Source of the DNA: Pararhodospirillum photometricum DSM 122
Lineage (GTDB): Bacteria; Pseudomonadota; Alphaproteobacteria; Rhodospirillales; Rhodospirillaceae
Reading direction: 5' to 3'
Assembly: GCF_000284415.1 (NCBI RefSeq)
Contig: NC_017059.1
Span: 3,700,279 to 3,718,548 of the forward strand
Length of the DNA: 18,270 nt
The position numbers and the translations under genes are program-made. This document shows, piece by piece, positions 6,584 to 14,700 of this stretch (the stretch's first letter is position 1; the number at the start of each line of letters is the position of its first letter). The notes beneath the pieces were generated by a model. It searched no databases. It saw nothing but the letters and a program-made list of their open reading frames with translations, and was not told where the DNA came from.

Positions 6584-8364
6584 CCGCTCCGTCCTCTTCC
6601 GCCCCCGAGGCCATCGCGGGCGTTCTGGTCACGTGGCGCCGGCTGCTGATGGTGGCTGGCCCCGAAGCCCGTCGCTATCGCCGGGCCGTGGCCTTGTTCA
6701 GTCTGGCCGCCGTGGCGCAAGGGCTGGCCTTGTGCTGCTTGTTTCCGTTGTTCGAGGCGCTGTTGGCCGGGCCGCCCGCCTGGGGGAGCGTGGCGCTGTG
6801 GCTGGCGATTATGCTGGGGGCGGCGGCCGCCGATCTGGTCTTTTCCTGGCACGGTCATGCGTTTGAATACGATGGCACCATTGCCGACGTGACCCATGCG
6901 CTGCGCCTGGACCTGGGCGAACGTTTGCGGCGCATGCCCATGGAGATCCTGGCCCGTCACCGCACCGGCGACGTGAGCACCACCTTGGGCAGCCACATCG
7001 ACGAAGCCGTGGTGCCCATGGGCACCTTGTCCCAGGTCATGATTCGCACCGTGGGGGTGCCGCTGACGGTGATCGGGGTCACGGCCTTTATCAGTCCCGG
7101 GTTGGCGCTGGCGCTGGCGCTGATCTTGCCCCTGGCCGTGCCGATCTATCGCCACCAGCGCCGCGCCTCGGCCCGGGAGCGGCGCGAGGGGGCCGCCGCC
7201 CACGCCCGCACCGAATCCGATCTCATCGAATACACCCAGGGCCTCGCCGTGCTGCGCGCCGTGAGCCAGACGGGGCGCCAGGCCGGCCGCCTGCGCGAGA
7301 GCTTGGCCGCCTTGCGTCGGGTTCAGACCGAGGCCTTGCTGGCCTCCCTGGCGCCGGCCCTCCTGATGTCGGGGTTGATGGAACTGGGCTTGCTGGCCGT
7401 GTTGGGTCTGGGGGTCCTGTGGGTAAGCAACGGCAGCTTGGCCCTTTCGGCGCTGGCGGCCTTGCTCATTATCGTGATGCGCCTGGGCGAGCCCTTGGCC
7501 TTGTTTTCCGAGCTGACCAAGACCTTCGACCTGATGGAGGCGGCTCTGGAACGGCTGGAAGCCCTGCGATCGGTGCCGTCCTTGCCCCTCTTGCCCGCCG
7601 CCCCCCGGGTGCCGGACGCCCCGGCGGTGAGCTTTGAACACGTCAGCTTCACCTATGCCGGGACCGAGACCCCTGCCTTGCGCGACGTGAGCTTCCGGTT
7701 GGCCCCGCGTACCCTGACCGCCCTGGTCGGGCCTTCGGGATCGGGCAAGAGCACCGTGGCTCGGTTGCTGCTGCGTCATGCCGATCCGCAAGCCGGGGTC
7801 ATCTCCCTCCAGGGCCAGGACATCCGCACCCTGGCCCCCGAGACCTTGATGCGCCAGCTCTCGGTGGTGTTCCAAGACGTGCATCTCTTTAATGAGAGCA
7901 TCTTGGAAAACATCCGCATGGGTCGGCCCGACGCCGACGACGCCGCCGTTCTTGACGCGGCGCGGGCCGCCCATTGCCTGGACTTCATCAATCGCCTGCC
8001 CCAGGGCATCCATACCCCCGTGGGCGATATCGGCGGCAGTTTGTCGGGTGGCGAGCGCCAGCGCCTCAGCATCGCGCGTGCCATCTTGAAGGACGCCCCC
8101 CTGGTACTCCTCGACGAGCCGACCGCCGCCCTCGATACCGAGAGCGAACGCGTCGTGCAAAGCGCCATCGACGCCTTGGTGCAAGACCGCACGGTGATCG
8201 TCATCGCGCACCGCCTGTCCACCGTGGTTGCTGCCGATACTTTGCTGGTCTTCGACCAAGGGCGGATCGTTGAGCAGGGATCCCATGGCGCCTTGCTTGC
8301 AGAGGGGGGGGCCTATGCCGCGTTGTGGCGGGCCCAAGACGGGCTGAAGGCATGGCATGCGTGA
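6580..8364 (+). CDS. ABC half-transporter, siderophore uptake type (YbtQ/IrtB-like), subunit 2
   Basis: The start is ATG 6580, again in ATGA overlap with the preceding ABC gene. The product has 594 residues, the same length as its partner: a membrane domain (about 35-320) and a nucleotide-binding domain with Walker A GPSGSGKST at 384-392, VFQDVHLF (Q-loop), LSGGE at 488, Walker B ending in Asp512-Glu513 and the H-loop His544. Its D-loop is conventional (DEPTAALDTESE), unlike partner 1, so the pair is an asymmetric heterodimer. By family it works in the inner membrane on iron-siderophore import. Two inverted copies of the intergenic palindromic element follow the stop. Confidence 0.88.
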   Translation: MTAPSSSAPEAIAGVLVTWRRLLMVAGPEARRYRRAVALFSLAAVAQGLALCCLFPLFEALLAGPPAWGSVALWLAIMLGAAAADLVFSWHGHAFEYDGTIADVTHALRLDLGERLRRMPMEILARHRTGDVSTTLGSHIDEAVVPMGTLSQVMIRTVGVPLTVIGVTAFISPGLALALALILPLAVPIYRHQRRASARERREGAAAHARTESDLIEYTQGLAVLRAVSQTGRQAGRLRESLAALRRVQTEALLASLAPALLMSGLMELGLLAVLGLGVLWVSNGSLALSALAALLIIVMRLGEPLALFSELTKTFDLMEAALERLEALRSVPSLPLLPAAPRVPDAPAVSFEHVSFTYAGTETPALRDVSFRLAPRTLTALVGPSGSGKSTVARLLLRHADPQAGVISLQGQDIRTLAPETLMRQLSVVFQDVHLFNESILENIRMGRPDADDAAVLDAARAAHCLDFINRLPQGIHTPVGDIGGSLSGGERQRLSIARAILKDAPLVLLDEPTAALDTESERVVQSAIDALVQDRTVIVIAHRLSTVVAADTLLVFDQGRIVEQGSHGALLAEGGAYAALWRAQDGLKAWHA

Positions 8365-8379
8365 TGCCGGGAAGAGGAA

Positions 8380-8411
8380 GGCTGGGGAGGCGCGGCCTCC
8401 CCAGCCCCCTC
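8380..8411 (+). repeat. GC-rich palindromic intergenic element, copy 1
   Basis: Perfect 12-base arms (GGCTGGGGAGGC and GCCTCCCCAGCC) surround a 3-base loop GCG at 8392-8394, followed by CCCTC. The element begins 16 bases after the abc2 stop and is preceded by a purine-rich run, as in most copies. It is the most perfect palindrome of the six. Its position after the operon fits a terminator or RNA-end hairpin, although the + strand side has no T-run. Confidence 0.9.
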
Positions 8412-8449
8412 ATTGCCTGGGCCATGTTTCACGCGGAGCACCAACTGAC

Positions 8450-8482
8450 CGAGGGGTCTGGGGAGGCCGCGCCTCCCCAGCC
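8450..8482 (-). repeat. GC-rich palindromic intergenic element, copy 2 (inverted)
   Basis: Read on the - strand, this is the same element as copy 1, with arms at 8458-8467 and 8471-8480. Its flank GACCCCTCGGTCAGTTGG resembles the flank of copy 3 (GACCCCTCGGTCGATTGG), so similarity extends beyond the hairpin. Copies 1 and 2 face each other across 38 bases. Confidence 0.9.
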
Positions 8483-8484
8483 TT

Positions 8485-8604
8485 GCTAATTTCGCTTCTC
8501 ACTCTTACTTGCATTTCCCCGAGGAAGGTGCTTCCCTGAAAAAGTCCGGGGGCATTCACCCCCAGGGTGTGTCGCCGTAGAAATCCGAGCCAAAGAGCGC
8601 CTCG
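8485..8604 (+). other. Region upstream of exbB with small hairpins; no firm promoter
   Basis: The 120 bases before exbB contain short dyads: GGAAG/CTTCC at 8523-8535, and GGGGG/CCCCC at 8548-8563, which competes with CACCC/GGGTG at 8557-8569. The stretch at 8483-8514 (TTGCTAAT through TACTTG) loosely resembles a promoter with 17-base spacing, but its -10 match is poor. No Fur box could be identified with confidence. The region should hold the exbB promoter because two palindromic elements separate it from abc2. Confidence 0.35.
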
Positions 8605-9372
8605 ATGACCGACCCCTCGCCCACCGCTGTGCCGTCCCCTCCCGCCCTTCCCGAGCCTCCGCCCGGTATCGATGCCTCGCTGCTGCCCCATGACCTGTCA
8701 CCGTGGACCATGTTCCACAACGCCGACCCCTTGGTGCAGGGCATCATGATCGGGCTGGCCGTGGCCTCGGTCCTGACCTGGACCATCGGGTTGGGCAAAG
8801 GCGTGGAACTTGTGCTGGCCCGGCGCCGAACCCGCAAGCTCAGTCGGGTTCTGGCCGCGGGTGCCCCGCTCACCGACACCTTGGAGCGCCTGCGCCACGA
8901 CCGGGGGCCGGAAACCGTCTTGGTCAACGCCGTCGCCTTGGAACTCAGGCTCCTGCCCCCCCCGTCGTCCTCGGGAAGTGGCGTCCAGGAACGGATCGCC
9001 TCGCGCCTCGCGCGCCTGGAAGCCGCAGCCGGCCGGCGCATCGCCCTGGGGACCGGGCTGCTCGCCACGGTCGGCGCCACTGCCCCCTTCGTCGGGTTGT
9101 TTGGTACCGTCTGGGGTATCATGAACAGCTTTATCGGCATCAGCCGGGCCCAAACCACCAATCTGGCGGTGGTCGCCCCCGGCATCGCCGAGGCGTTGCT
9201 GGCCACCGCCCTCGGGCTGGCGGCCGCCATCCCGGCGGTGGTGCTCTATAACATGGTGGCCCGGGGCATCGGCGGCTATCGCGCCATGCTGGCCGATCTG
9301 GCAGCCGACCTCCAACGGCTGGTGTCGCGCGACCTGGAGCGCGCCGGCAGGCCCCTCAAGGAGGGAGCCTGA
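8605..9372 (+). CDS. exbB: ExbB, proton channel subunit of the TonB energy-coupling complex
   Basis: A 255-residue protein starting at ATG 8605. It has a proline-rich N-terminal stretch (residues 5-20), a first membrane helix at about 44-64, a cytoplasmic part, and helices at about 150-175 and 195-217. The segment ATVGATAPFVGLFGTVWGIM and the following APGIAEALLATALGLAAAIPAV are the hallmark MotA/TolQ/ExbB channel region. By family, ExbB forms a pentameric inner-membrane channel that uses the proton gradient to energise TonB. exbD and tonB follow directly, so this is ExbB rather than TolQ. The ribosome site is weak. Confidence 0.93.
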   Translation: MTDPSPTAVPSPPALPEPPPGIDASLLPHDLSPWTMFHNADPLVQGIMIGLAVASVLTWTIGLGKGVELVLARRRTRKLSRVLAAGAPLTDTLERLRHDRGPETVLVNAVALELRLLPPPSSSGSGVQERIASRLARLEAAAGRRIALGTGLLATVGATAPFVGLFGTVWGIMNSFIGISRAQTTNLAVVAPGIAEALLATALGLAAAIPAVVLYNMVARGIGGYRAMLADLAADLQRLVSRDLERAGRPLKEGA

Positions 9373-9374
9373 GC

Positions 9375-9797
9375 ATGGCCGGCGGGCTGAACGATGGATC
9401 CGATTTCGCGGAAATGCACGAGATCAACGTGACGCCCTTTATCGACGTCATGCTGGTGTTGCTGATTATTTTCATGGTGGCGGCGCCCCTGGCCACGGTC
9501 GATATCAAGGTTGATCTGCCCGCTTCGGCCGCGCCCCCCCAGCCCAAGCCCGACAAGCCCCTCTATCTCACCGTCCAGGCCGACCTGACCCTGGCTGTGG
9601 GTGACACCGTCGTCACCCGCGACGCCCTGGCCCCAGCGCTGGAGGCGGTCACCGGGGGCGATCGGGAACAGCGGGTGTTTTTGCGCGCCGATAAAACGGT
9701 AGACTATGGTGATCTCGTCGCGGTGATGGACGCCCTGCGCGGGGCCGGATACCTCAAGGTCGCCCTCGTCACCCTGGAAGGGGGGGCTACCCCATGA
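9375..9797 (+). CDS. exbD: ExbD, TonB energy-coupling subunit
   Basis: A 140-residue protein starting at ATG 9375, two bases after the exbB stop, with GGAGCC upstream. One membrane helix (about 22-42) follows the conserved NVTPFIDVMLVLLIIFMV stretch, in which Asp24 corresponds to the proton-responsive aspartate of ExbD/TolR. A periplasmic domain follows, ending in the usual fold (RADKTVDYGDLVAVMDALRGAGY). It works with ExbB and TonB in the inner membrane. Its stop TGA overlaps the tonB ATG at 9794-9797. Confidence 0.94.
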   Translation: MAGGLNDGSDFAEMHEINVTPFIDVMLVLLIIFMVAAPLATVDIKVDLPASAAPPQPKPDKPLYLTVQADLTLAVGDTVVTRDALAPALEAVTGGDREQRVFLRADKTVDYGDLVAVMDALRGAGYLKVALVTLEGGATP

Positions 9798-10562
9798 CAA
9801 CCGCCGTGGCCAGCATCGACGAACGGCCGCCCCTCGGCCTGTGGGGGGTGAGTTTGATGGTCGTCCTCGGCGCCCACGTCCTGGCCGCGCTGCCCGGGTG
9901 GCAGCAAACGCCCGAGCCTTTGCCGCCGCCCGCGCCCGCCTTCATGCTCGACTTGGTCCCGGCCCCCGCCGCCGCGCCGCCCGCCGCCGAAGCGGCGCCC
10001 CGGCCCCCCCGAGCCGCCGCCCCCGCCGCCCGAGCCGCCGCCGCCCCCCGAGGCCGTCGCGCCCCCGGTGGTTGAGCCGCCGCCGCCCGTCGTGCCGGCC
10101 AAGCCCAAGGTTCAGCGGCCCAAGCCCCGGCCCGTGGAGACGCGCGTCGATCCCCGGCCGGCTCCCCCGGAAGCCGCGCCTGTCGCCTCTGCCGCGCCGT
10201 CCAGCGCCGCCCCGTCCAGTCCCGCCCCGGCTGCTGCCGCCGCCGCGCCCAACGCCCCGGTGGTGTCGGCCAATGCCTTGGCCCAGTGGCAAGGGCGGCT
10301 GCTGGCCCATCTGGAGCGCCACAAGCGCTATCCCAGCCGCGCCCAAAGCCGGCGGCAGGAAGGGGTGGTGAGCGTGCGTTTTGTTCTCGACCGCCAGGGA
10401 TCCGTGCTCTCGGCTCGCCTGGAAAATTCCAGTGGTTACGAGGCGTTGGATCAGGAGGGCTTGGCCTTGCCCGAGCGCGCCCAGCCCCTGCCGTCGCCCC
10501 CGCCTGGGGTGGGCGGCGAGCGTATCGAGCTGGTGGTGCCGATTCGCTTCTTTTTGCGGTGA
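9794..10562 (+). CDS. tonB: TonB, split by an apparent +1 base in a C-run
   Basis: Two frames make one TonB. The first (from ATG 9794) gives MTTAVASIDERPPLG, a membrane helix at about 14-32 and the start of a proline-rich linker. The second gives EPPPPPPEPPPPP, a lysine- and proline-containing spacer (AKPKVQRPKPRP) and a standard TonB C-terminal domain: HKRYPSRA, GVVSVRFVLDRQGSV, SSGYEALDQEGL and a final VPIRFFLR. The frames meet at 10004-10010, a run of seven Cs; six Cs would restore one reading frame of about 255 residues, normal for TonB. As written, the first frame ends in a stop at 10073-10075. Possible causes are sequencing error, real mutation or slippage. Intact TonB spans the periplasm to activate outer-membrane receptors. 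Confidence 0.85.
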
Positions 10563-10587
10563 GTCTCTGGGCGGGGAAGAAAGGCAA

Positions 10588-10622
10588 GGCTGGGGAGGCG
10601 CGGCCTCCCCACGACCCCTCGG
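10588..10622 (+). repeat. GC-rich palindromic intergenic element, copy 3
   Basis: The arms TGGGGAGGC (10591-10599) and GCCTCCCCA (10603-10611) surround loop GCG, and the element begins 26 bases after the tonB stop. It is preceded by a purine-rich run and followed by GACCCCTCGG, as in copy 2. It marks the end of the exbB-exbD-tonB operon. Confidence 0.9.
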
Positions 10623-10648
10623 TCGATTGGGGAGGGGCTAAAACGACG

Positions 10649-10678
10649 CAAGCCTCCTTTCCAGAGAAAGGAGGCTTG
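10649..10678 (-). terminator. Hairpin terminator of the left tRNA-Glu gene
   Basis: Twelve-base perfect arms (CAAGCCTCCTTT and AAAGGAGGCTTG) surround a 6-base loop. On the - strand the hairpin lies 11 bases past the tRNA 3' end and is followed by CGTCGTTTTAG, a short T-run. It could also stop + strand transcripts from tonB, though there the T-run is lacking. Confidence 0.7.
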
Positions 10679-10688
10679 TGCGTCTGTA

Positions 10689-10764
10689 TGGCGTCCCCAA
10701 CGGGAATCGAACCCGTGTCTTCAGCGTGAAAGGCTGATGTCCTAGGCCTCTAGACGATGGGGAC
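10689..10764 (-). tRNA. tRNA-Glu (anticodon UUC), left copy
   Basis: The - strand begins GTCCCCATCGTCTAGAGG and ends GTTGGGGACGCCA. This gives a 7-base acceptor stem, a D arm with AGAGGCCTAGGA, an anticodon loop CCTTTCACG with anticodon TTC (+ strand GAA at 10728-10730), the T loop GGTTCGATTCC and an encoded CCA. It is 76 bases long and appears identical to the right copy. Anticodon and overall sequence are those of bacterial tRNA-Glu. Confidence 0.97.
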
Positions 10765-10845
10765 CTAGTGTTTTTGGCAAGTCTAACGAAGAGGATTTTC
10801 TTTCTTCGTCTTCGCTTCGAGTGTTCCTCGCTGCGGAGGAGGCGG

Positions 10846-10874
10846 TTTATATCGGAGGCCTCTGCTCTTGGCAA
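10846..10874 (-). promoter_or_regulatory. Sigma70-like promoter of left tRNA-Glu
   Basis: On the - strand, TTGCCA (10869-10874) and TATAAA (10846-10851) are 17 bases apart, close to the sigma70 consensus. Transcription would start about 75 bases before the tRNA. It shows that the left copy need not depend on read-through from the right copy. Confidence 0.6.
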
Positions 10875-10931
10875 CAGGAATAATGGACGAGCCGGCATTT
10901 TTTTAGGGGCCTTGTCGTGCCCCCAAAACGA

Positions 10932-10960
10932 CCAAAGCCGCCCTAACAGGAGCGGCTTGG
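10932..10960 (-). terminator. Hairpin terminator of the right tRNA-Glu gene
   Basis: The arms AAGCCGC (10935-10941) and GCGGCTT (10952-10958) can extend by CCT/AGG across one mismatch. On the - strand the hairpin lies about 19 bases after the tRNA and is followed by GGTCGTTTTGG, similar to the sequence after the left copy's hairpin. Confidence 0.6.
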
Positions 10961-10978
10961 AAGGTCCGGAAAGAAAAA

Positions 10979-11054
10979 TGGCGTCCCCAACGGGAATCGA
11001 ACCCGTGTCTTCAGCGTGAAAGGCTGATGTCCTAGGCCTCTAGACGATGGGGAC
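10979..11054 (-). tRNA. tRNA-Glu (anticodon UUC), right copy
   Basis: The same 76-base sequence as the left copy, with encoded CCA and anticodon TTC, lying 214 bases upstream of it in the direction of transcription. Both lie downstream of the cold-shock gene on the same strand. Confidence 0.97.
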
Positions 11055-11121
11055 GCAGATGCGAGGGAGGAAATCCTCCCCCGTCCGCCGCTTTGATCAG
11101 AGATCATCGCCGGTGGGCTGC

Positions 11122-11150
11122 GTTATAGCCAGGAAGCTCCCGACGCGCAA
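11122..11150 (-). promoter_or_regulatory. Sigma70-like promoter of right tRNA-Glu
   Basis: On the - strand, TTGCGC (11145-11150) and TATAAC (11122-11127) are 17 bases apart. The start would be about 60 bases before the tRNA. Spacing and hexamers resemble the promoter of the left copy. Confidence 0.6.
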
Positions 11151-11179
11151 GCCCTTATTTTGAGTCAGGGAAAAATCCC

Positions 11180-11386
11180 TTAGAGAGCCTTCAGGCCCGC
11201 AGCAGCCATCTTGCCGGTGCGGCCACGCTCCAGCTCGAAAGCAACCTTCTGGCCTTCGCGCAGGCTGTCCATGCCGGCCTGCTGCACGGCCGTGATGTGC
11301 ACGAACACGTCGTTCGAACCATCGTCGGGCTCAATGAAACCATAGCCCTTGGTGATGTTGAACCACTTCACGGTGCCAGTGGACAT
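11180..11386 (-). CDS. csp: Cold-shock domain protein (CspA family)
   Basis: The product has 68 residues from ATG at 11386, chosen because STGTVKWFN is the universal family start and AGGAG lies just upstream; an open frame extends back to 11428 but adds unrelated residues. RNP1 is KGYGFI and RNP2 is VFVHI, the two RNA-binding motifs, followed by the usual [19 protein letters not shown]. By family it is a cytoplasmic RNA chaperone binding single-stranded nucleic acid. The central FNITKGYGF has Ile-Thr where Pro/Glu or Ala/Glu is commoner. Whether it is cold-induced cannot be seen; no cold-box leader was recognised. Confidence 0.95.
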   Translation of the reverse strand: MSTGTVKWFNITKGYGFIEPDDGSNDVFVHITAVQQAGMDSLREGQKVAFELERGRTGKMAAAGLKAL

Positions 11387-11680
11387 GCGTCTGCTCCTGG
11401 TCTGGCGTTCGCCCCGCGCCCCATGCACGGAACATCAATTCTTCGTCAATGGTCAGACCATGAGCCGGCCAGATCGGCAGCCGCGGTAAGCCTAGGCGAA
11501 AATCGATGGCGAGAAGATGGCCCAATTTTGGCAAGCGTTCAAGAAAAAGCCTTTCCCGCCTCCCAGGGTGTCAGAAATCCTTGATTTCCCTACGGCAAGG
11601 TGTCCGTTTCGACTCGCTGATCTGACCGGTGATCGGGCAAAAAAGGCCCCTCCAACCCGACTCGAAACTCCCTTAAACAG
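11387..11680 (-). other. Gene-free stretch upstream of csp
   Basis: This is the leader and promoter region of csp, followed to the right by the pyc 3' flank. No convincing gene was found; the open frames here are shadows. The strand opposite csp holds a small perfect dyad GAAATC/GATTTC at 11574-11588 with a 3-base loop, of unknown role. A -35/-10 pair for csp could not be assigned: candidate TTGAAC has no good partner. Confidence 0.5.
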
Positions 11681-11715
11681 CCCGAGGGGTCTGGGGAGGC
11701 CGTGCCTCCCCCGCC
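11681..11715 (-). repeat. GC-rich palindromic intergenic element, copy 4
   Basis: The arms GGGGAGGC (11693-11700) and GCCTCCCC (11704-11711) surround a loop differing from the other copies (CGT on the + strand). On the - strand it reads like copies 1 and 3, ending in GACCCCTCGGG, and it begins 14 bases past the pyc stop. Confidence 0.88.
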
Positions 11716-11729
11716 GTATTCGAGGGCAC

Positions 11730-14700
11730 TCAGGCCTTGTAAACCAACAACAAGTCCTTCGCCTCGACCGCGGCGCCCGCCGATACAACGACCCGCTCGA
11801 TGATCCCATCGCGATCGGCGGCCAGCGCTGTTTCCATTTTCATGGCCTCGATGGTCAGCAAGGTTTCGCCGGCGTGCACGCTCTGGCCGGCCGATACGCC
11901 GATGCTCGACACCAAGCCGGGCATGGGGGCGGGCACGTGGGCCGGGTTGGTCGGGTCGGCCTTTTCCCGCACCGCCACGCTGGCCCGCGCCGAGCGGTCG
12001 GGCACGCGGATCACCCGGGGCTGGCCGTTCAACTCGAAGAAGACCTTGACCATGCCTTCCTCGTCCACGTCGCCAATGGCCTGACAGCGGATGACCAGGG
12101 TCTTGCCCGGCTCCAGGTCCACCATCGCTTCTTGGCGCGGCTTCATGCCGTAGAAGAACACCGGGGTCGGCAGCACCGCCACCGGGCCGAACTCCTCCTG
12201 GCGCTTGGCGTAGTCCAAAAACACCTTGGGGTACATCAGGGAGGACTGGAACTCCTCGTCGGACAGCGGCCGCTCGGCCTTGCGCTCGGCCTCGGCGCGC
12301 AGGGCCACAAGGTCGGCGGCCGGCACGCTGGCTCCGGGGCGTCCGGTGATCGCCGGTTGGCCCCGGAGCACCTTGGCTTGGAGCGCGGGCGGGAAGCCCC
12401 CGGGCGGCTGGCCCAACTCGCCGCGCATCAACTGCACCACGCTTTCGGGGAAGCTGATGTCGCGTTCGGGGTTTTCGATGTCCTCGGGGGTCAGGCCGGC
12501 GCCCACCATATAGAGAGCCATGTCGCCCACCACCTTGGAACTGGGCGTGACCTTGACGATGTCGCCAAACAAGCGGTTGACCTCGGCGTAGGCGCGGGCC
12601 ACCTCGTGCCAGCGGCTTTCGAGACCGAGGGCGCGGGCCTGTTCCTTGAGGTTGGTGAACTGGCCGCCGGGCATTTCGTGCAGATACACTTCCGAGGCGC
12701 CGGCGCGCAGGTCACTTTCAAAAGCGGTGTAGTGGCGGCGCACCGCTTCCCAATAGTCACTGACCTGGCGCACGATCGCCGGATCCAGGCCGGTGTCTTG
12801 CGGCGAGAAGCGCAGCGCCTCGACCAAGGAGCCGAGGCACGGTTGGCTGGTCAGGCCCGAGAGGCTGTCCATGGCCGCGTCTACCGCGTCAGCGCCGCCG
12901 CGGATGGCCTCCAAGACGCTGGCCGCCGAGAGGCCGCTGGTGTCGTGGGTGTGGAAGTGGAGGGGCAGGCCGGTTTCTTCCTTGAGCGCTTTGACCAGCT
13001 CATAGGCGGCGCGTGGCTTGACAAGGCCGGCCATGTCCTTGACGCCCAGAATGTGGGTGCCGGCCTTTTGCAGCTCCCGGGCCATGGCGACGTAGTACTT
13101 CAGGTCGTACTTGGGGCGGCTCGGGTCGTGCAGGTCGCCAGTATAGCAGATCGTTGCTTCCAGGAGCTTGCCGCTTTCCAGCACCGCGTCCATGGACACC
13201 CGCATGTTCTCGACCCAATTCAGGGAGTCGAACACCCGGAACAGGTCCACCCCGGCCTCGGCTGCCTTTAGCACAAAGCCGCGCACCACGTTGTCGGGAT
13301 AAACCGTGTAGCCCACCCCGTTGGCGCCGCGCAGCAGCATTTGGAACAAGATGTTGGGCACGCGCCGGCGCAACAGGGCGAGGCGCTCCCACGGGCACTC
13401 CTGCAAAAAGCGCATGGCGACGTCGAAGGTCGCGCCGCCCCAACACTCCAGGCTGAACATCTGGGGCAGATTTTGGGCGTAGACCTCGGCAATCTGCGCC
13501 ATGTCATAGGTGCGCAGCCGGGTCGCCAGCAAGGACTGGTGGGCGTCGCGAAAGGTGGTATCGGTCACCAGCACCTGCGGCTGGGCCAGCATCCACTGGG
13601 CAAAGCCCTGGGGACCCAGGCGGTCGAGGAGCGTGCGGGTGCCGTCGCGGGGCGGCTCCGCCAGAATCATCGGCACGCGCGGCTCGGGGCCCGGCTTGGG
13701 CAGGGGGCGCCCCTTGACCTCGGGGTGGCCGTTGACCGAAACATCGGCAATAAAGCGCAAGAGCTTGGTGGCGCGGTCGCGCCGCTTCTCGAAATGGAAC
13801 AGCTCGGGTGTTTCGTCGATAAAGCGGGTGGTGTAGGTGGCCGTCTTGAACTTTTCGTGGTTGATCAGGTTCTCGACAAAGGCCAAGTTGGTGGCTACGC
13901 CGCGAATGCGGAACTCTCGCAACGCGCGGTCGAGGCGCCCGATGGCCTCGGCCGGGGTCGGCGCCCAGGCCGTCACCTTTTCCAGCAGGCTATCGTAATA
14001 GCGGGTGATGACCGCCCCCGAGTAGGCGGTGCCGCCATCCAGGCGGATGCCAAAGCCGGTGGCGCCGCGATAGGCGGTGATGCGGCCATAGTCCGGGATG
14101 AAGTTCGCTTCCGGGTCTTCGGTGGTCACACGGCACTGAATAGCGTGGCCGGAAAAGTGGATGTCTTCCTGGGCCGGGATCCCCGTTTCCTCGACCACGC
14201 CAATGCGTCCGCCCTCCAGCACGCGGATCTGCGCCTTGACCAAATCGAGGCCGGTGATCTCTTCCGTCACCGTGTGTTCAACCTGAATGCGCGGGTTGAC
14301 CTCGATGAAGTAGAAGGCCCCGGTGTCCACGTCCATCAGGAACTCGGCGGTGCCGGCACAGACATAGCCGGCGGCGCGGGCCAAGCGCAGGGCCGCCTCG
14401 CATAGTTCCTGGCGGCGTTCGTCGTTGAGGTAGGGGGCCGGGGCGCGTTCAACAACCTTTTGGTTGCGGCGCTGCACCGAGCAATCGCGCTCGAACAAAT
14501 GCACCACGGTTCCGTGGGTGTCGCCGAGAAGCTGGACCTCCACATGGCGGGCCCGCTGCACCAGCTTTTCCAGGTAGACCTCGCCGTTGCCAAAGGCCGC
14601 CTCGGCCTCGCGGCGACCGGCCGCTACCTGGGCGTCCAGTTCGTGGGGGCCGGTGATAACGCGCATGCCGCGTCCGCCGCCGCCCCACGAGGCCTTGAGC

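Noticed and set aside
8483..8505. Possible Fur box before exbB
   Set aside because: TTGCTAATTTCGCTTCTCAC is vaguely similar to alphaproteobacterial iron-box sequences but lacks clear dyad symmetry; a weight-matrix score would be needed.
10768..11019. Open frame ending in ASPTGIEPVSSA
   Set aside because: It runs into the tRNA-Glu gene, and that ending is the translated opposite strand of a tRNA, a well-known false protein. The similar frame ending at 10729 is rejected for the same reason.
11167..11182. Terminator for csp
   Set aside because: The AGGGA/TCCCT stem is only 5 bases, overlaps the stop codon and has no T-run after it on the - strand.
11517..13271. 584-residue + strand open frame over csp upstream DNA and pyc
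   Set aside because: It is the antisense shadow of pyruvate carboxylase; composition is low-complexity and no family motif is visible.
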